Assembly (NCBI RefSeq): GCF_035825295.1 | Contig: NZ_JAYMGI010000002.1 | Span: 5,509,501 to 5,573,500 of the forward strand | DNA: 64,000 bases | Reading direction: 5' to 3' | From: Actinacidiphila sp. DG2A-62 | GTDB lineage: Bacteria; Actinomycetota; Actinomycetes; Streptomycetales; Streptomycetaceae | Shown here: positions 31,477 to 39,958 of the stretch, piece after piece | Layout of the letters: the number at the start of each line of letters is the position of its first letter | Numbering within the stretch: the stretch's first letter is position 1 | Translations under genes and position numbers: made by a program | Notes under the pieces: generated by a model | The model's input: the letters and a program-made list of their open reading frames with translations, nothing else | The model's database searches: none | What the model was told of the DNA's origin: nothing

Positions 31477-32250
31477 CTAACCGGGCGGCGGGCAGCCGTC
31501 CGCGCACGTGTCGGGCCCCGCTCCCGTCCCCGCTCCCGTCCCCGGTCCGGGCCCCGGTCCCGTCCCCGGGCGCGGCGGCGGCCCCGGCGGCCCCGGAAGG
31601 CGCTGCGTCCAGCCGCCGTTGCCCTCGTAGACCCAGACCGGCGCCGGGCCGTACGGACTCGCGCCGCGCCGGCCCGCCGGCGGAGCGCCGCGGCCGGGGG
31701 CGCGGACCGCGGCGCCGTGCGGCGGCCCCCCGGCGGGCGCGGGGGCGGGGCGCTGCCACCGCGCCCAGCCGCCCTGCCCCGCCCCCGCGTCGGCCGCGTT
31801 CCCGCGCGCGCCGCGCTCGCCGCGCTCGCGCCACTTGGCCGCGGTGAGGACCGCCGCGCGGGCGAGCCTGCGGCCGGCCGGCGTGGTGAGGGTGTGCGAC
31901 AAGGCGCGGTGGTCGGCCAGCGCCCACAGGCACACGATCCACGCGGAGTCGCCCTTGTAGACCTGGCCGGCGTCGCCGACGACGGTGATCTCGCGCCGGG
32001 TCGCGCCGTCGTGGTCCAGCGCCGGGAACCACTGCCGGGCGCGCTCGGAGCCGACCGGCACCAACCGCACCGGTACGAGCTGCCGCTGCGACCGCAGCCA
32101 CCCCGCGACGAACGCGCACAGCCGGCAGTTCGGGTCGTACAGCACGGTCAGCCCCCGCAGCGGCGCCCGCCGCCCGGCCGGGGAACCCGCGGCTCCCCGC
32201 GAGCCCTCCGCCGCTCCCCGCGAGCCCCCCGCGGCTGTCGTCGCCGGCAC
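31477..32250 (-). CDS. DCC-family thiol-disulfide oxidoreductase-like protein (DUF393)
   Basis: 257 aa. The DxxCxxC signature is in VLYDPNCRLCAFVAGWL (about 41-57), followed by VPVGSERARQWFPALDHDGA, ITVVGDAGQVYKGDSAWIVC and LWALADHRALSHTLTTPAGR, as in DUF393. The family is predicted to be a thioredoxin-like thiol-disulfide oxidoreductase, with little direct evidence. A Pro/Gly/Arg-rich C-terminal third is unstructured. GTG 32250 lies one base after the upstream membrane gene's stop, so the two are coupled. Confidence 0.8.
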   Translation of the reverse strand: MPATTAAGGSRGAAEGSRGAAGSPAGRRAPLRGLTVLYDPNCRLCAFVAGWLRSQRQLVPVRLVPVGSERARQWFPALDHDGATRREITVVGDAGQVYKGDSAWIVCLWALADHRALSHTLTTPAGRRLARAAVLTAAKWRERGERGARGNAADAGAGQGGWARWQRPAPAPAGGPPHGAAVRAPGRGAPPAGRRGASPYGPAPVWVYEGNGGWTQRLPGPPGPPPRPGTGPGPGPGTGAGTGAGPDTCADGCPPPG

Positions 32251-32251
32251 C

Positions 32252-32674
32252 TCACACCCCCGCCGCGGCGACCTTGGTGGTCTCGTCCGGGTCGATCGGC
32301 GGGAACTGCTCGCGCTCCAGCATCCCGCGGCGCCGGAAGCGGTTGAGTGCGTAGACGTTGCCCAGGTGCATCACGCCGAGCACCAGCAGGACCACGCCCA
32401 GCTTGACCGACAGCGCCTCGAAGACCTCGCGGGCGTCGTCGATCGCGTCGCCGGTCTTCAGGTAGAGGGCGACGAAGCCCAGGTTCACCAAGTAGAAGCC
32501 GACGACCAGCAGCCGGTTCACCGCGTCGGCCAGCGGTTCGTTCCCGTGCAGGACGTCGGCCAGGAAGACCCGGCCGTTGCTGCTGAGGGTGCGGGCGACC
32601 CACACCGTCAGGCAGACGCTGATCAGCAGATACACGACATACGCGAGGACCGTCATGTCCATTGCACGTACCAC
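32252..32674 (-). CDS. Membrane protein in TetR-controlled operon
   Basis: 140 aa with about three membrane helices (TVLAYVVYLLISVCLTVWVA, AVNRLLVVGFYLVNLGFVAL, LSVKLGVVLLVLGVMHLGNV), then a soluble tail ending PPIDPDETTKVAAAGV. Family not recognised beyond Streptomyces conserved membrane proteins. The likely start is GTG 32674 or ATG 32662. Two near-perfect palindromes overlap its promoter region, so it is probably the main repressor target of the operon. Confidence 0.7.
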   Translation of the reverse strand: MVRAMDMTVLAYVVYLLISVCLTVWVARTLSSNGRVFLADVLHGNEPLADAVNRLLVVGFYLVNLGFVALYLKTGDAIDDAREVFEALSVKLGVVLLVLGVMHLGNVYALNRFRRRGMLEREQFPPIDPDETTKVAAAGV

Positions 32675-32682
32675 CCCTTATG

Positions 32683-32696
32683 TTGAACGTGTTCAA
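32683..32696. promoter_or_regulatory. Palindromic operator TTGAAC-box 1
   Basis: TTGAACGTGTTCAA, 14-bp near-palindrome (one central mismatch), immediately upstream of the membrane gene start and overlapping its expected -10 region. Confidence 0.75.
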
Positions 32697-32728
32697 AATT
32701 CTCGCTCGACACGACGGTAGACCTGTTT

Positions 32729-32742
32729 TTGAACATGTTCAA
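32729..32742. promoter_or_regulatory. Palindromic operator TTGAAC-box 2
   Basis: TTGAACATGTTCAA, a perfect 14-bp palindrome, starting 46 bp from box 1. Confidence 0.78.
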
Positions 32743-32774
32743 CGTGACCTGCGGCACGGTCCGGGCACGCAGAA

Positions 32775-32810
32775 GGGCCCGGCTCCCTCGGGGGAGGAGG
32801 AGCCGGGCCC
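32775..32810 (-). terminator. Terminator hairpin after the MMPL gene
   Basis: A perfect 12-bp stem GGGCCCGGCTCC/GGAGCCGGGCCC with a 12-base loop, 54 bp beyond the MMPL stop codon. Confidence 0.7.
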
Positions 32811-32863
32811 GGTCCTGCGGGGCAGGTGGGGGAGGGGCGGCGGCCGAGGCCGCCGTACGCGCG

Positions 32864-35611
32864 TCAGTCCGTGGAGTAGCTGAGCTCCAGATCCACGCTG
32901 CCGTCGCCGTCGTCGTCCCCGCCCTCGCCGATCCGCACGGTCGCGGGGAACGGCGGATACCCCATGGTCAGCAGGGTGTAGCGGCCGGGGTAGAGGTTGC
33001 CGAAGGAGTAGCCGCCGTCCTTGCCGGTGACGACCGTCGCCACCTCGTGGCCGTCGGCGTCCTTGAGCACCACCCGCGCGTCCTCGACCGGCTCGCCGTC
33101 CGCGCGGCGCACCGTGCCGGCGAGCGTGCCGGTGCCGGTGAGGCTCAGGTCGCACTCCGCGGCGGCGCCCTCGGCGGTCAGCACGCTGGCCGTCTGCGGG
33201 TGGTGACCGTCCGCGTTGGCCACCAGGACGTACGCGCCCGGGCCGGGGGTCGGCAGCAGGAACGTGCCGTCCTCGGCGGCCCGCGCCCGGCCCACCTGCC
33301 GGCCGTCGGAGGCGATCAGCGTCAGCTCCGAGCGCGGCACCGGCAGCCCGGCGACGCCCGTCACCCGGCCGCGCACCGCGGGCCCGGAGGCGAACGCGCC
33401 GCCGCCACCCGCGCCGCCCGCGCCCGTACCGCCCGCGCCCGCGGCGCCCGGCGCGGCCTCCTCCGCCGGCTCGACCGCCAGGTGCGGCAGCCGCCGGTCC
33501 AGCCAGCCCGGCAGCCACCAGTTGGAGGAGCCGAACATGTGCATCAGCGACGGCACCAGCACCGTGCGCAGGATGAACGCGTCCAGCGCCACCGCCCCGG
33601 CCAGGCCGATGCCGAACATCGCCAGCACCCGCTCGCCGCTGAGCACGAAGGCGAAGAAGACGCAGATCATGATCACCGCGGCCGAGTTGATCACCCGGCT
33701 GGTCTCGGCGAGGCCGACCCGCACCGCCCGCGCGTTGTCCTTGGTGTGCACCCACTCCTCGTGCATCCGGCTGACCAGGAATACCTGGTAGTCCATCGAC
33801 AGGCCGAAGAGCAGCGAGAGCATGATCACCGGCAGGAAGGCGTCGATCGGCCCGGCCCGGCCGGCCAGGGAGCCGCCCCAGCCGAACTGGAAGACCGCGA
33901 CCAGCACGCCGAACGACGCGGCCGCCGCGACCAGGTTCATCACCGCCGCGGTGAGCGGCACCACCAGGCTGCGGAAGGCGAACAGCAGCAGCACGAAGCC
34001 CAGCGCGATGATCACGCCGATGAACAGCGGCAGCTTGCCGTAGAGCACCGACGCGAAGTCCTCGAAGATCGCCGTCTGCCCGCCGACGTAGGCGTGCATC
34101 GTGGTGCCCTGCTCGGCGGCCGGCACCACGTCGTCGCGCAGGTGGTCGATGAGGTCCGAGGTGCCCTTGTCCTGCGGCGAGGTGGTCGGCACCGCGTTGA
34201 CGAACGCGATGTCGCCGGCGTCCTTCAGCGGCACCTGGGCGGCGTAGGCGATGCCGGGCGTCGACTTCAGCGTGGTGACCAGCCGGGTGACCGCGGCCTT
34301 GTCGCCCGCGGTCGGCGCCTCGGCGAGGATCGTCAGCGGGCCGTTGAAGCCGGGCCCGAAGCCGTCCGCCAGCATGTCGTACGCCTTGCGGGTGGTGGTC
34401 GTCGTCGGGTTGTTGCCCTGGTCGGAGGAGCCGAGCCGCAGCGACAGCGCCGGGATGGCCAGCACCGCCATGACGATCACCGCGACCGCGGCCAGCGGGC
34501 GGGTGTGCCGCTGCAGGAAGGACGACCAGCGGGCCGCGGCGCCCGGCGCGCCGGTCGTCTTCGGGTCGCCGGCCGCCAGCTTGCGGCGCTGGCGGCGGCT
34601 GAGCACCCGCATGCCGAGCGCGCCGAGCATCGCCGGCAGCAGCGTGGAGGCCGCGGCGACCGTGATGACGACGGTGAGCGCGGCGGCGACCGCCACGCCG
34701 TTGAGGAAGGTCAGCCGCAGCGTGAACATGCCCAGCAGCGCGATGCAGACCGTGCCGCCGGCGAACAGCACCGCGCGTCCGGAGGTGTTGAGCGAGGAGA
34801 CCGCGGCCTCCTCGGGCGTCTTCCCGGCCAGGATGCCCTTGCGGTGCCGGGTGACGATGAACAGCGCGTAGTCGATGCCGACGCCGATGCCGACCAGGCT
34901 CGCCAGCTGCGGGGAGAAGTCCGCCACGTTCATGGCGTGGCTGAGCAGGATGATCGCCGACGACGCGATGCCGACGCCGAACAGCGCGGTCAGGATCGGC
35001 AGCAGCATGCCGAACAGCGAGCCCAGCGCGAGGAAGAGCACCACGGCCGCGGCGGCGATGCCGACGCCCTCGGCCAGCCCCGGCAGCGGCTGCTCGGCCT
35101 GCGCCGGCTTGTTGCCGCCGACCTCGACGTGCAGGCCCGGCGCCCGCGCCTCGTGCGCGGTGTCGATCAGCAGCGTCGCCTGGTCGTTGGTCATGTCGTT
35201 GCCGAGCTTGGTGTACGTCACCTGCGCGTACGCCGTGCGGCCGTCCTTGCTGACCTGCGCGGCGCCCGCGGGGTCGTACGGGCTGACGACGGTGCCCACG
35301 TCCGGCTGCTCGGCGATCTTCGCCAGCACCGGGGTGATCCGCCGGCGCACCGACGCGTCGCGCACCGAGCCGGAGTCGACGTGCCACACCACGGTGTCGG
35401 CCTCGCCGGAGCGCGCGGGGATCGCCTTGTCCATCAGGTCGAGCACCTTGCTCGACTCGGTCCCCTTCAGGGAGAACGCGTTGGAGTAGGCGTCGCCGGC
35501 CGCGCGGCTCGCGCCGCCCACACCGAGCAGCGCCACGACCCACAGGGCGATCACCCACCACTTGTGTCGGAAACACCATCGCGCCACTGCGGCCACGGTC
35601 ACATCCCCCAT
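32864..35611 (-). CDS. MMPL/RND transporter with C-terminal carboxypeptidase-regulatory-like domains
   Basis: 915 aa from ATG 35611 (MGDVTVAAVARWCFRHKWWV). Residues 1 to about 690 are a standard MMPL export pump. It has two sets of membrane helices, the conserved GIGVGIDYALFIVTRHR and LLFGLSMDYQVFLVSRMHEE loops, and large extracytoplasmic loops. After a Gly/Ala linker, the last about 200 residues form two or three Ig-like regulatory repeats (VRGRVTGVAGLPVPRSELTL, LAGTVRRADGEPVEDARVVL, GGYSFGNLYPGRYTLLTMGY), as in CarboxypepD_reg/SpaA domains. The pump probably exports lipids or hydrophobic products. The appended domains are unusual for it. The response regulator gene diverges upstream. Confidence 0.85.
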   Translation of the reverse strand: MGDVTVAAVARWCFRHKWWVIALWVVALLGVGGASRAAGDAYSNAFSLKGTESSKVLDLMDKAIPARSGEADTVVWHVDSGSVRDASVRRRITPVLAKIAEQPDVGTVVSPYDPAGAAQVSKDGRTAYAQVTYTKLGNDMTNDQATLLIDTAHEARAPGLHVEVGGNKPAQAEQPLPGLAEGVGIAAAAVVLFLALGSLFGMLLPILTALFGVGIASSAIILLSHAMNVADFSPQLASLVGIGVGIDYALFIVTRHRKGILAGKTPEEAAVSSLNTSGRAVLFAGGTVCIALLGMFTLRLTFLNGVAVAAALTVVITVAAASTLLPAMLGALGMRVLSRRQRRKLAAGDPKTTGAPGAAARWSSFLQRHTRPLAAVAVIVMAVLAIPALSLRLGSSDQGNNPTTTTTRKAYDMLADGFGPGFNGPLTILAEAPTAGDKAAVTRLVTTLKSTPGIAYAAQVPLKDAGDIAFVNAVPTTSPQDKGTSDLIDHLRDDVVPAAEQGTTMHAYVGGQTAIFEDFASVLYGKLPLFIGVIIALGFVLLLFAFRSLVVPLTAAVMNLVAAAASFGVLVAVFQFGWGGSLAGRAGPIDAFLPVIMLSLLFGLSMDYQVFLVSRMHEEWVHTKDNARAVRVGLAETSRVINSAAVIMICVFFAFVLSGERVLAMFGIGLAGAVALDAFILRTVLVPSLMHMFGSSNWWLPGWLDRRLPHLAVEPAEEAAPGAAGAGGTGAGGAGGGGAFASGPAVRGRVTGVAGLPVPRSELTLIASDGRQVGRARAAEDGTFLLPTPGPGAYVLVANADGHHPQTASVLTAEGAAAECDLSLTGTGTLAGTVRRADGEPVEDARVVLKDADGHEVATVVTGKDGGYSFGNLYPGRYTLLTMGYPPFPATVRIGEGGDDDGDGSVDLELSYSTD

Positions 35612-35763
35612 CGTTCGGGCACTGCACACGGGTCGGGTACGTCGGACAACACCCTCAGCCTCTGGGGCGGGAAGGGCCGCCGCCAAACGGATCGGCGGAC
35701 TCTCAAGGAACTCCAAAGTTCCGGCCGTGACCGGGCGCGCGGGCGGCCACGGATACTGGGGCA

Positions 35764-36648
35764 ATGGACGCTGAAACGGCCGAGCCGGCCGCCGCCGCCG
35801 TGAGCCGTGCTGTGGGTGCCGCTGCCGCCGCCGCTGCCGCCGCTGCCGCCGCTGCCGCCGCGCCCGCTGCCGCTGCCGCCGTGACCGGTGCCGCCGCGCC
35901 CGCCGCCACCGTGCTGATCGTCGAGGACGACCCGGGCATCGCGGACGTGCTGCGGATCACCCTGCGGTACAACGGCTTCGCGGTGCACAGCGCGGCCACC
36001 GGGCGGGAGGCGCTCGCCGCGGCCCGGCGGCACCGGCCGGACCTGGTGCTGCTCGACGTGATGCTGCCGGACGGCAACGGCTGGGAGGTCTGCCGCGAGC
36101 TGCGCGCCGGGCGGGCCCGCGAGGCCGCGACGGCCGGACCCGACCGGCTCGACGGGGGCGAGGGGGTCGACGACCTCGCGATCATCTTCGTCACCGCGCG
36201 GGACGCGCCGCGCGACGTGGTGGCCGGGCTCGCGCTCGGCGGCGACGACTACATCACCAAGCCGTTCGAGGTGGACGAGGTGGTGGCGCGCGTGCACGCG
36301 GTGCTGCGCCGCACCCGCCGGCCCGAGGCCCGCCCGGCCGCGCGGGTGCTGCGCCACGGCGACCTGGAGATGGACGAGGCGACGTACACCGTGCGGCGGG
36401 CCGGGCAGCCGGTGGAGCTGACGCCGACCGAGTACAACCTGCTGCGGCACCTGCTGCGGCACGCGGGCCGCATCCTCACCAAGGAACAACTGCTCCAGCA
36501 CGTCTGGCAGTTCGACACCGCGGTGTCCTCCACGGTGGTGGAGACCTACATCTCGTACCTGCGCCGCAAGCTGGACCGGTTCGGGCCGCCGCTGATCGAG
36601 ACGCGGCGCGGCGTCGGCTACGGGCTGACCGGGGGCGGCGCGCGGTGA
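35764..36648 (+). CDS. OmpR-family response regulator with poly-Ala leader
   Basis: 294 aa. A leader of about 48 residues, mostly Ala, is encoded by GCC/GCT repeats. The receiver domain follows, with VLIVEDDPGIADVLRITLRY, phospho-acceptor Asp in LVLLDVMLPDGNGWEV (near residue 98), FVTARDAP and the Lys of DDYITKPFE. A winged-helix output domain (LTPTEYNLLRHLLRHAGRIL, STVVETYISYLRRKLDRFGP) completes it. The receiver has a roughly 15-residue insertion (REAATAGPDRLDGG) before beta-4. Its stop overlaps the kinase GTG, so the pair is coupled. Confidence 0.9.
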   Translation: MDAETAEPAAAAVSRAVGAAAAAAAAAAAAAAAPAAAAAVTGAAAPAATVLIVEDDPGIADVLRITLRYNGFAVHSAATGREALAAARRHRPDLVLLDVMLPDGNGWEVCRELRAGRAREAATAGPDRLDGGEGVDDLAIIFVTARDAPRDVVAGLALGGDDYITKPFEVDEVVARVHAVLRRTRRPEARPAARVLRHGDLEMDEATYTVRRAGQPVELTPTEYNLLRHLLRHAGRILTKEQLLQHVWQFDTAVSSTVVETYISYLRRKLDRFGPPLIETRRGVGYGLTGGGAR

Positions 36649-38177
36649 ACGTGATGCGCTGCTCGTTCTGGCCGCGCCCGCACTCGCTGCGGGCCCGCTT
36701 CACCATCGCCAACGTCGCCTTCCTCGCCGTCGGCCTGGTGCTCGCCGCGACGGCCAGCATCGCCGCGACGTACATGGTGCTGGTCGGCCAGATCGACGAC
36801 TCGCTGAAGTCGTCGAGCACCGCGCTGGGCCGCGCCACGACCGGTAGCGAGGGCCTGCGCCAGCTGTGCGCGCTGGGCAACCTGCTCAAGATCGACAAGG
36901 GCGGGCCGTCGGTCGCCGACGCCTTCCGGCAGGACCTGTTCATCGTGCTGGACGCACACGGCCGACCCGCGTCGATGTGCGAGAACGACGACCACCCGAT
37001 CACCGACGACCAGCGCGAGATGGCCGGCGCGCTGCCCGACCCCGCCCGGCTGGCGGCCCACGGCGGCGCGGCCACCGTGCACTCCGGCGGCACCCAGTAC
37101 CGGGTGATGGCGACCCGGCTGGCCGACGGCACCCTCGTGGTGCACGGCATCCGGCTCAACGGCGTCAAGCACGCCATCGGCAAGCTGCTGATCTGGGAGT
37201 CCGGGGCGGGGGTGCTGCTGCTCGCGCTGCTGGCGGCCGGCTCGATGACCGCCGCGCGCCGCCGGCTCAGCCCGCTGGAGGTGATGGTCGGCACCGCGTC
37301 GGCGATCGCCGAGGGCGACCTGTCCCGGCGGGTGCCGGCCGCGCGGCACGGCTCCAGCGAGGTCGAGGAGCTGAGCACCGCGCTCAACGCGATGCTCCAG
37401 CAGATCGAGACCGCGCTGACCGAGAGCGAGCGGGCCAGCGCCCAGCTGCGGCAGTTCCTCGCCGACGCCTCGCACGAGCTGCGCACCCCGCTGGCCTCGG
37501 TCCGCGGCTACCTCCAGCTGTACGAGAAGGGCATGCTCGACCCCGACGAGAAGGAGCGCGCGCTGCACCGGGTGTCCGCGGAGGCGCTGCGGATGAGCCG
37601 GCTGGTCGACGAACTCCTCGCGCTGGCCCGGCTGGAGGACCGGCCGTCGCTGCCCTTCCGCCCGGTCGACCTGTGCTGCCTGGTGCGCGACGCGGCGGCG
37701 GACCTCGCGGCGCAGCAACCCGAGCGGCCGCTGACGCTGCGGCTGCCGCAGGGCGGCGGGGACGCCGCCGGGCCCGCGGACGGCTGGTGCCACGCGCTGG
37801 GCGACGAGGCGGGGCTGCGGCAGGTGGTCGGCAATCTGCTGGGCAACGTCCGCGTGCACACCCCCGCAGACTCCCCGGTGACCGTCGAGGTCGCGCGCGA
37901 GGGCGGCGAGGTGACGCTGCGGGTCGCCGACGCGGGTCCGGGCCTCGCGCCCGAGGACGCCGCGCGGGTCTTCGACCGCTTCTTCCGCGCCGATCCGGAC
38001 CGGGCCCGGGTGACCGGCGGCGCGGGCCTGGGCATGTCCATCGTGCAGGCCGTGGTCCAGGCGCACGGCGGCTCGGTGGCGGTACGGACCGCGCCGGGCG
38101 CGGGCCTGACCGTCGACGTCCGCCTCCCGGCCGCCGCACCCGCCGCGGCGCCGGCGCTGGAGGGTGCGGCAGTGTGA
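36645..38177 (+). CDS. Sensor histidine kinase, partner of the OmpR regulator
   Basis: 510 aa from GTG 36645 (GTGA overlap). Two membrane helices (about 20-42 and 185-205) flank a sensor loop of about 140 residues. A HAMP region (ASAIAEGDLSRRVPAARHGS), HisKA box with the phospho-His in DASHELRTPLASVRGY (near 275), and a HATPase with N box GLRQVVGNLLGNVRVH, G1 VADAGPGLAPEDAARVFDRF and G2 GAGLGMSIVQAVVQAHGG follow. The His-Asp pair likely controls envelope functions; no target is shown. The 3' end lies in a 16-bp repeat array. Confidence 0.92.
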   Translation: MNVMRCSFWPRPHSLRARFTIANVAFLAVGLVLAATASIAATYMVLVGQIDDSLKSSSTALGRATTGSEGLRQLCALGNLLKIDKGGPSVADAFRQDLFIVLDAHGRPASMCENDDHPITDDQREMAGALPDPARLAAHGGAATVHSGGTQYRVMATRLADGTLVVHGIRLNGVKHAIGKLLIWESGAGVLLLALLAAGSMTAARRRLSPLEVMVGTASAIAEGDLSRRVPAARHGSSEVEELSTALNAMLQQIETALTESERASAQLRQFLADASHELRTPLASVRGYLQLYEKGMLDPDEKERALHRVSAEALRMSRLVDELLALARLEDRPSLPFRPVDLCCLVRDAAADLAAQQPERPLTLRLPQGGGDAAGPADGWCHALGDEAGLRQVVGNLLGNVRVHTPADSPVTVEVAREGGEVTLRVADAGPGLAPEDAARVFDRFFRADPDRARVTGGAGLGMSIVQAVVQAHGGSVAVRTAPGAGLTVDVRLPAAAPAAAPALEGAAV

Positions 38178-38226
38178 GGGCGCGGCGGTGCGAGGGCACG
38201 GCAGTGCGAGGGTGCGGCGGTGTGAG
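38163..38226. repeat. Four tandem 16-bp repeats at the kinase 3' end
   Basis: The units GGTGCGGCAGTGTGAG, GGCGCGGCGGTGCGAG, GGCACGGCAGTGCGAG and GGTGCGGCGGTGTGAG run without spacer. The first contains the kinase stop codon. Confidence 0.8.
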
Positions 38227-38286
38227 GGCGCGCCCGGGGGCGGGGTGCTTGTGCTGGAGCCCGCTCCAGGCCGTAGCGTCGTGGGC

Positions 38287-39123
38287 ATGACGCGCGCAGC
38301 AGACGACAGCACCGCACCCGACGACCGCTACGCCCGCGGGCTGGCCGCGCTGCGGCTGGTCACCGGCACCGAGCACCCGACCGTGCTCGACCCGGTCGCC
38401 GAGATCGCCCCCGACCTGGCCCGGATGACCGTCGAGTTCGGGTACGGGGACATCTGGAGCCGGCCGGGGCTCACGCCCAGGCAGCGGCAGATCGCCACCA
38501 TCGCCGCGCTGGCCGCGCTCGGCAACGCCGCGCCGCAGCTGCGCTTCCACATCGGCGGCGCGCTCAACGTCGGCTGCACCCGGCGCGAGATCGTCGAGGT
38601 CTTCCTGCACGCCACGGTCTACGCCGGCTTTCCCGCCGCGCTCAACGCGCTGTCCGCCGCGCGGGCGGTCTTCGCCGACCGTCCGGCCGACCCCGGCGAC
38701 GACCCCGCGCGCCCCGGCTCCCGCGCCGCCTCACCCGGCACCGGCGCGGACGGCGACCGCTACCACCGCGGCCTGGACGCCCTGCGCGCCGTCGACGGCC
38801 CGCACGGCGTGGACGTGGTCCGCTCGCTGGACGACATCGCCCCCGACCTCGGCCGCTACCTGGTCGAGTACGTCTTCGGCGACATCTACGCCCGTGAGGG
38901 ACTCTCGCTGCCCCTGCGCGAACTGGCCTCCGTCGCCATGTGCACCGCCCTCGGCACCGCGGCGCCCCAACTGCGCGTCCACATCCGCGGCTTCCTCAAC
39001 GTCGGCGGCAGCCGCGAGGAGATCGTGGAGCTGATGACCCAGCTGGCCGGCTACGCGGGCTTCCCCGCGGCGCTCAACGGCATCACCGCGGCCCGCGAGA
39101 TCTTCGCCGAGTCCGGCGCCTGA
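38287..39123 (+). CDS. Carboxymuconolactone decarboxylase-family protein, two domains
   Basis: 278 aa from ATG 38287. Two CMD domains in tandem are joined by a Pro/Ala/Asp linker (about 132-155). Domain 1 contains FGYGDIWSRPGLTPRQRQIA and GNAAPQLRFHIGGALNVGCT. Domain 2 contains FGDIYAREGLSLPLRELASV and GTAAPQLRVHIRGFLNVGGS. The AhpD CxxC pair is absent, so peroxidase activity is not expected. It is closer to gamma-carboxymuconolactone decarboxylase-type or unknown hydrolytic functions. No aromatic catabolism genes are nearby. Confidence 0.83.
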   Translation: MTRAADDSTAPDDRYARGLAALRLVTGTEHPTVLDPVAEIAPDLARMTVEFGYGDIWSRPGLTPRQRQIATIAALAALGNAAPQLRFHIGGALNVGCTRREIVEVFLHATVYAGFPAALNALSAARAVFADRPADPGDDPARPGSRAASPGTGADGDRYHRGLDALRAVDGPHGVDVVRSLDDIAPDLGRYLVEYVFGDIYAREGLSLPLRELASVAMCTALGTAAPQLRVHIRGFLNVGGSREEIVELMTQLAGYAGFPAALNGITAAREIFAESGA

Positions 39124-39242
39124 CCCGGCGTCCGGCGTGGCGCGGAGCGGCGTAACGTTCCGTCACCATGCGCGCCTCCTACTGTGTGCGTGTCGACGCC
39201 GCGTGTCGACATCCCCCCTCGTCACACCGTGGAAGGTTCCGC

Positions 39243-39457
39243 ATGTCCCTCCGCCTGCGCCGGACGGCCGCCGCTGCCGCCGCATCGCTCGCCCTGCTCC
39301 TGACGCTGCCCGGCTCGGCGCACGCCGCCGTGGGCGAGTTCCGGTACACACGGTCACCATGTTCACCGGCCCCGACTGCGACGGCGACTACTACAGCCTG
39401 CGCCCCGGCGGCAAGGCGAGCGACCGGCTGAAGCTGCGCTCAGCCCTGTTCAGCTGA
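39243..39457 (+). pseudogene. Small secreted protein gene with internal deletion and frameshift
   Basis: The first frame gives a signal peptide and mature start (MSLRLRRTAAAAAASLALLL, HAAVGEFRYT). The conserved C-terminal end appears in another frame from about 39348 as VTMFTGPDCDGDYYSLRPGG, ending KLRSALFS. In related small secreted Streptomyces proteins the GEFRYT start and the VFTGPDCDGD end are separated by several dozen residues, so a central deletion that changed frame has occurred here. It is probably non-functional. Confidence 0.55.
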
Positions 39458-39502
39458 GTCCTGCTCAGCCGGGGCTCCCTCAGCCGAGCCCGGATCGGCC
39501 AC

Positions 39503-39534
39503 GCGCCCGGCGCACCGCGAGGTGCGGCCGGGCG
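39503..39534 (+). terminator. Hairpin after the degraded secreted-protein gene
   Basis: CGCCCGGC-GCACC-gcga-GGTGC-G-GCCGGGCG forms an almost fully paired hairpin just before the 39565 gene. Confidence 0.6.
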
Positions 39535-39564
39535 CTGTCAGTGGGTCGCCGTAGCCTTCGGGGC

Positions 39565-39957
39565 ATGGCAACGGTCACGTTCGTCGACGAGACGACATCC
39601 GGGGAACGCCGCGACTCCTGGGGCCTGGAGATCGCGGAGGAACGGCTCACCGCGGGGGAGTTGATACGCCGCAGGGTCTTCCAGGAGGTCGCGGAGTACA
39701 ACGCGCGGCAGCCGGAGGTCTTCAGCGGCCTGGTGCAGCCCAGCGACGCCGAGCGCACGCTCAACGGCTACCGGCTGCGCACGCCCCGGCGGATCGACCC
39801 CGAGACGCAGGCCGCGCTGGCGCTCAAGGCGTTCCGGGCCAACGGCTTCCTGCTGCTCGTCGGCGACCGGCAGATCGAGGACGCCGAGGAAGAGGTCGAC
39901 CTGCCGCTGGGCACCGAGGTCGTCTTCCTCAAGCTCGTGCCGCTGGTGGGGGGCTGA
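39565..39957 (+). CDS. Small beta-grasp-like protein ending in Gly-Gly
   Basis: 130 aa. The start TVTFVDETTSGERRDSWGLE and helix LTAGELIRRRVFQEVAEYNA look like the beta-hairpin plus helix of a ubiquitin-like beta-grasp fold. After a middle insertion, the end reads FLLLVGDRQIEDAEEEVDLP then GTEVVFLKLVPLVGG. The last stretch closely mimics the C-terminus of MoaD/ThiS-type proteins (GDEVxFxPPVxGG), including the exposed Gly-Gly tail. No Pfam name is certain. The gene ends one base before the DUF4132 gene, so the two are co-translated. A ubiquitin-like modifier or sulfur-carrier role is a hypothesis; no E1-like enzyme or JAMM protease is in this window. Confidence 0.7.
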   Translation: MATVTFVDETTSGERRDSWGLEIAEERLTAGELIRRRVFQEVAEYNARQPEVFSGLVQPSDAERTLNGYRLRTPRRIDPETQAALALKAFRANGFLLLVGDRQIEDAEEEVDLPLGTEVVFLKLVPLVGG

Positions 39958-39958
39958 G

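Noticed and set aside
32729..35803. 1024-codon plus-strand frame opposite the MMPL gene
   Set aside because: Shadow of the MMPL gene, whose membrane helices and MMPL motifs are on the other strand.
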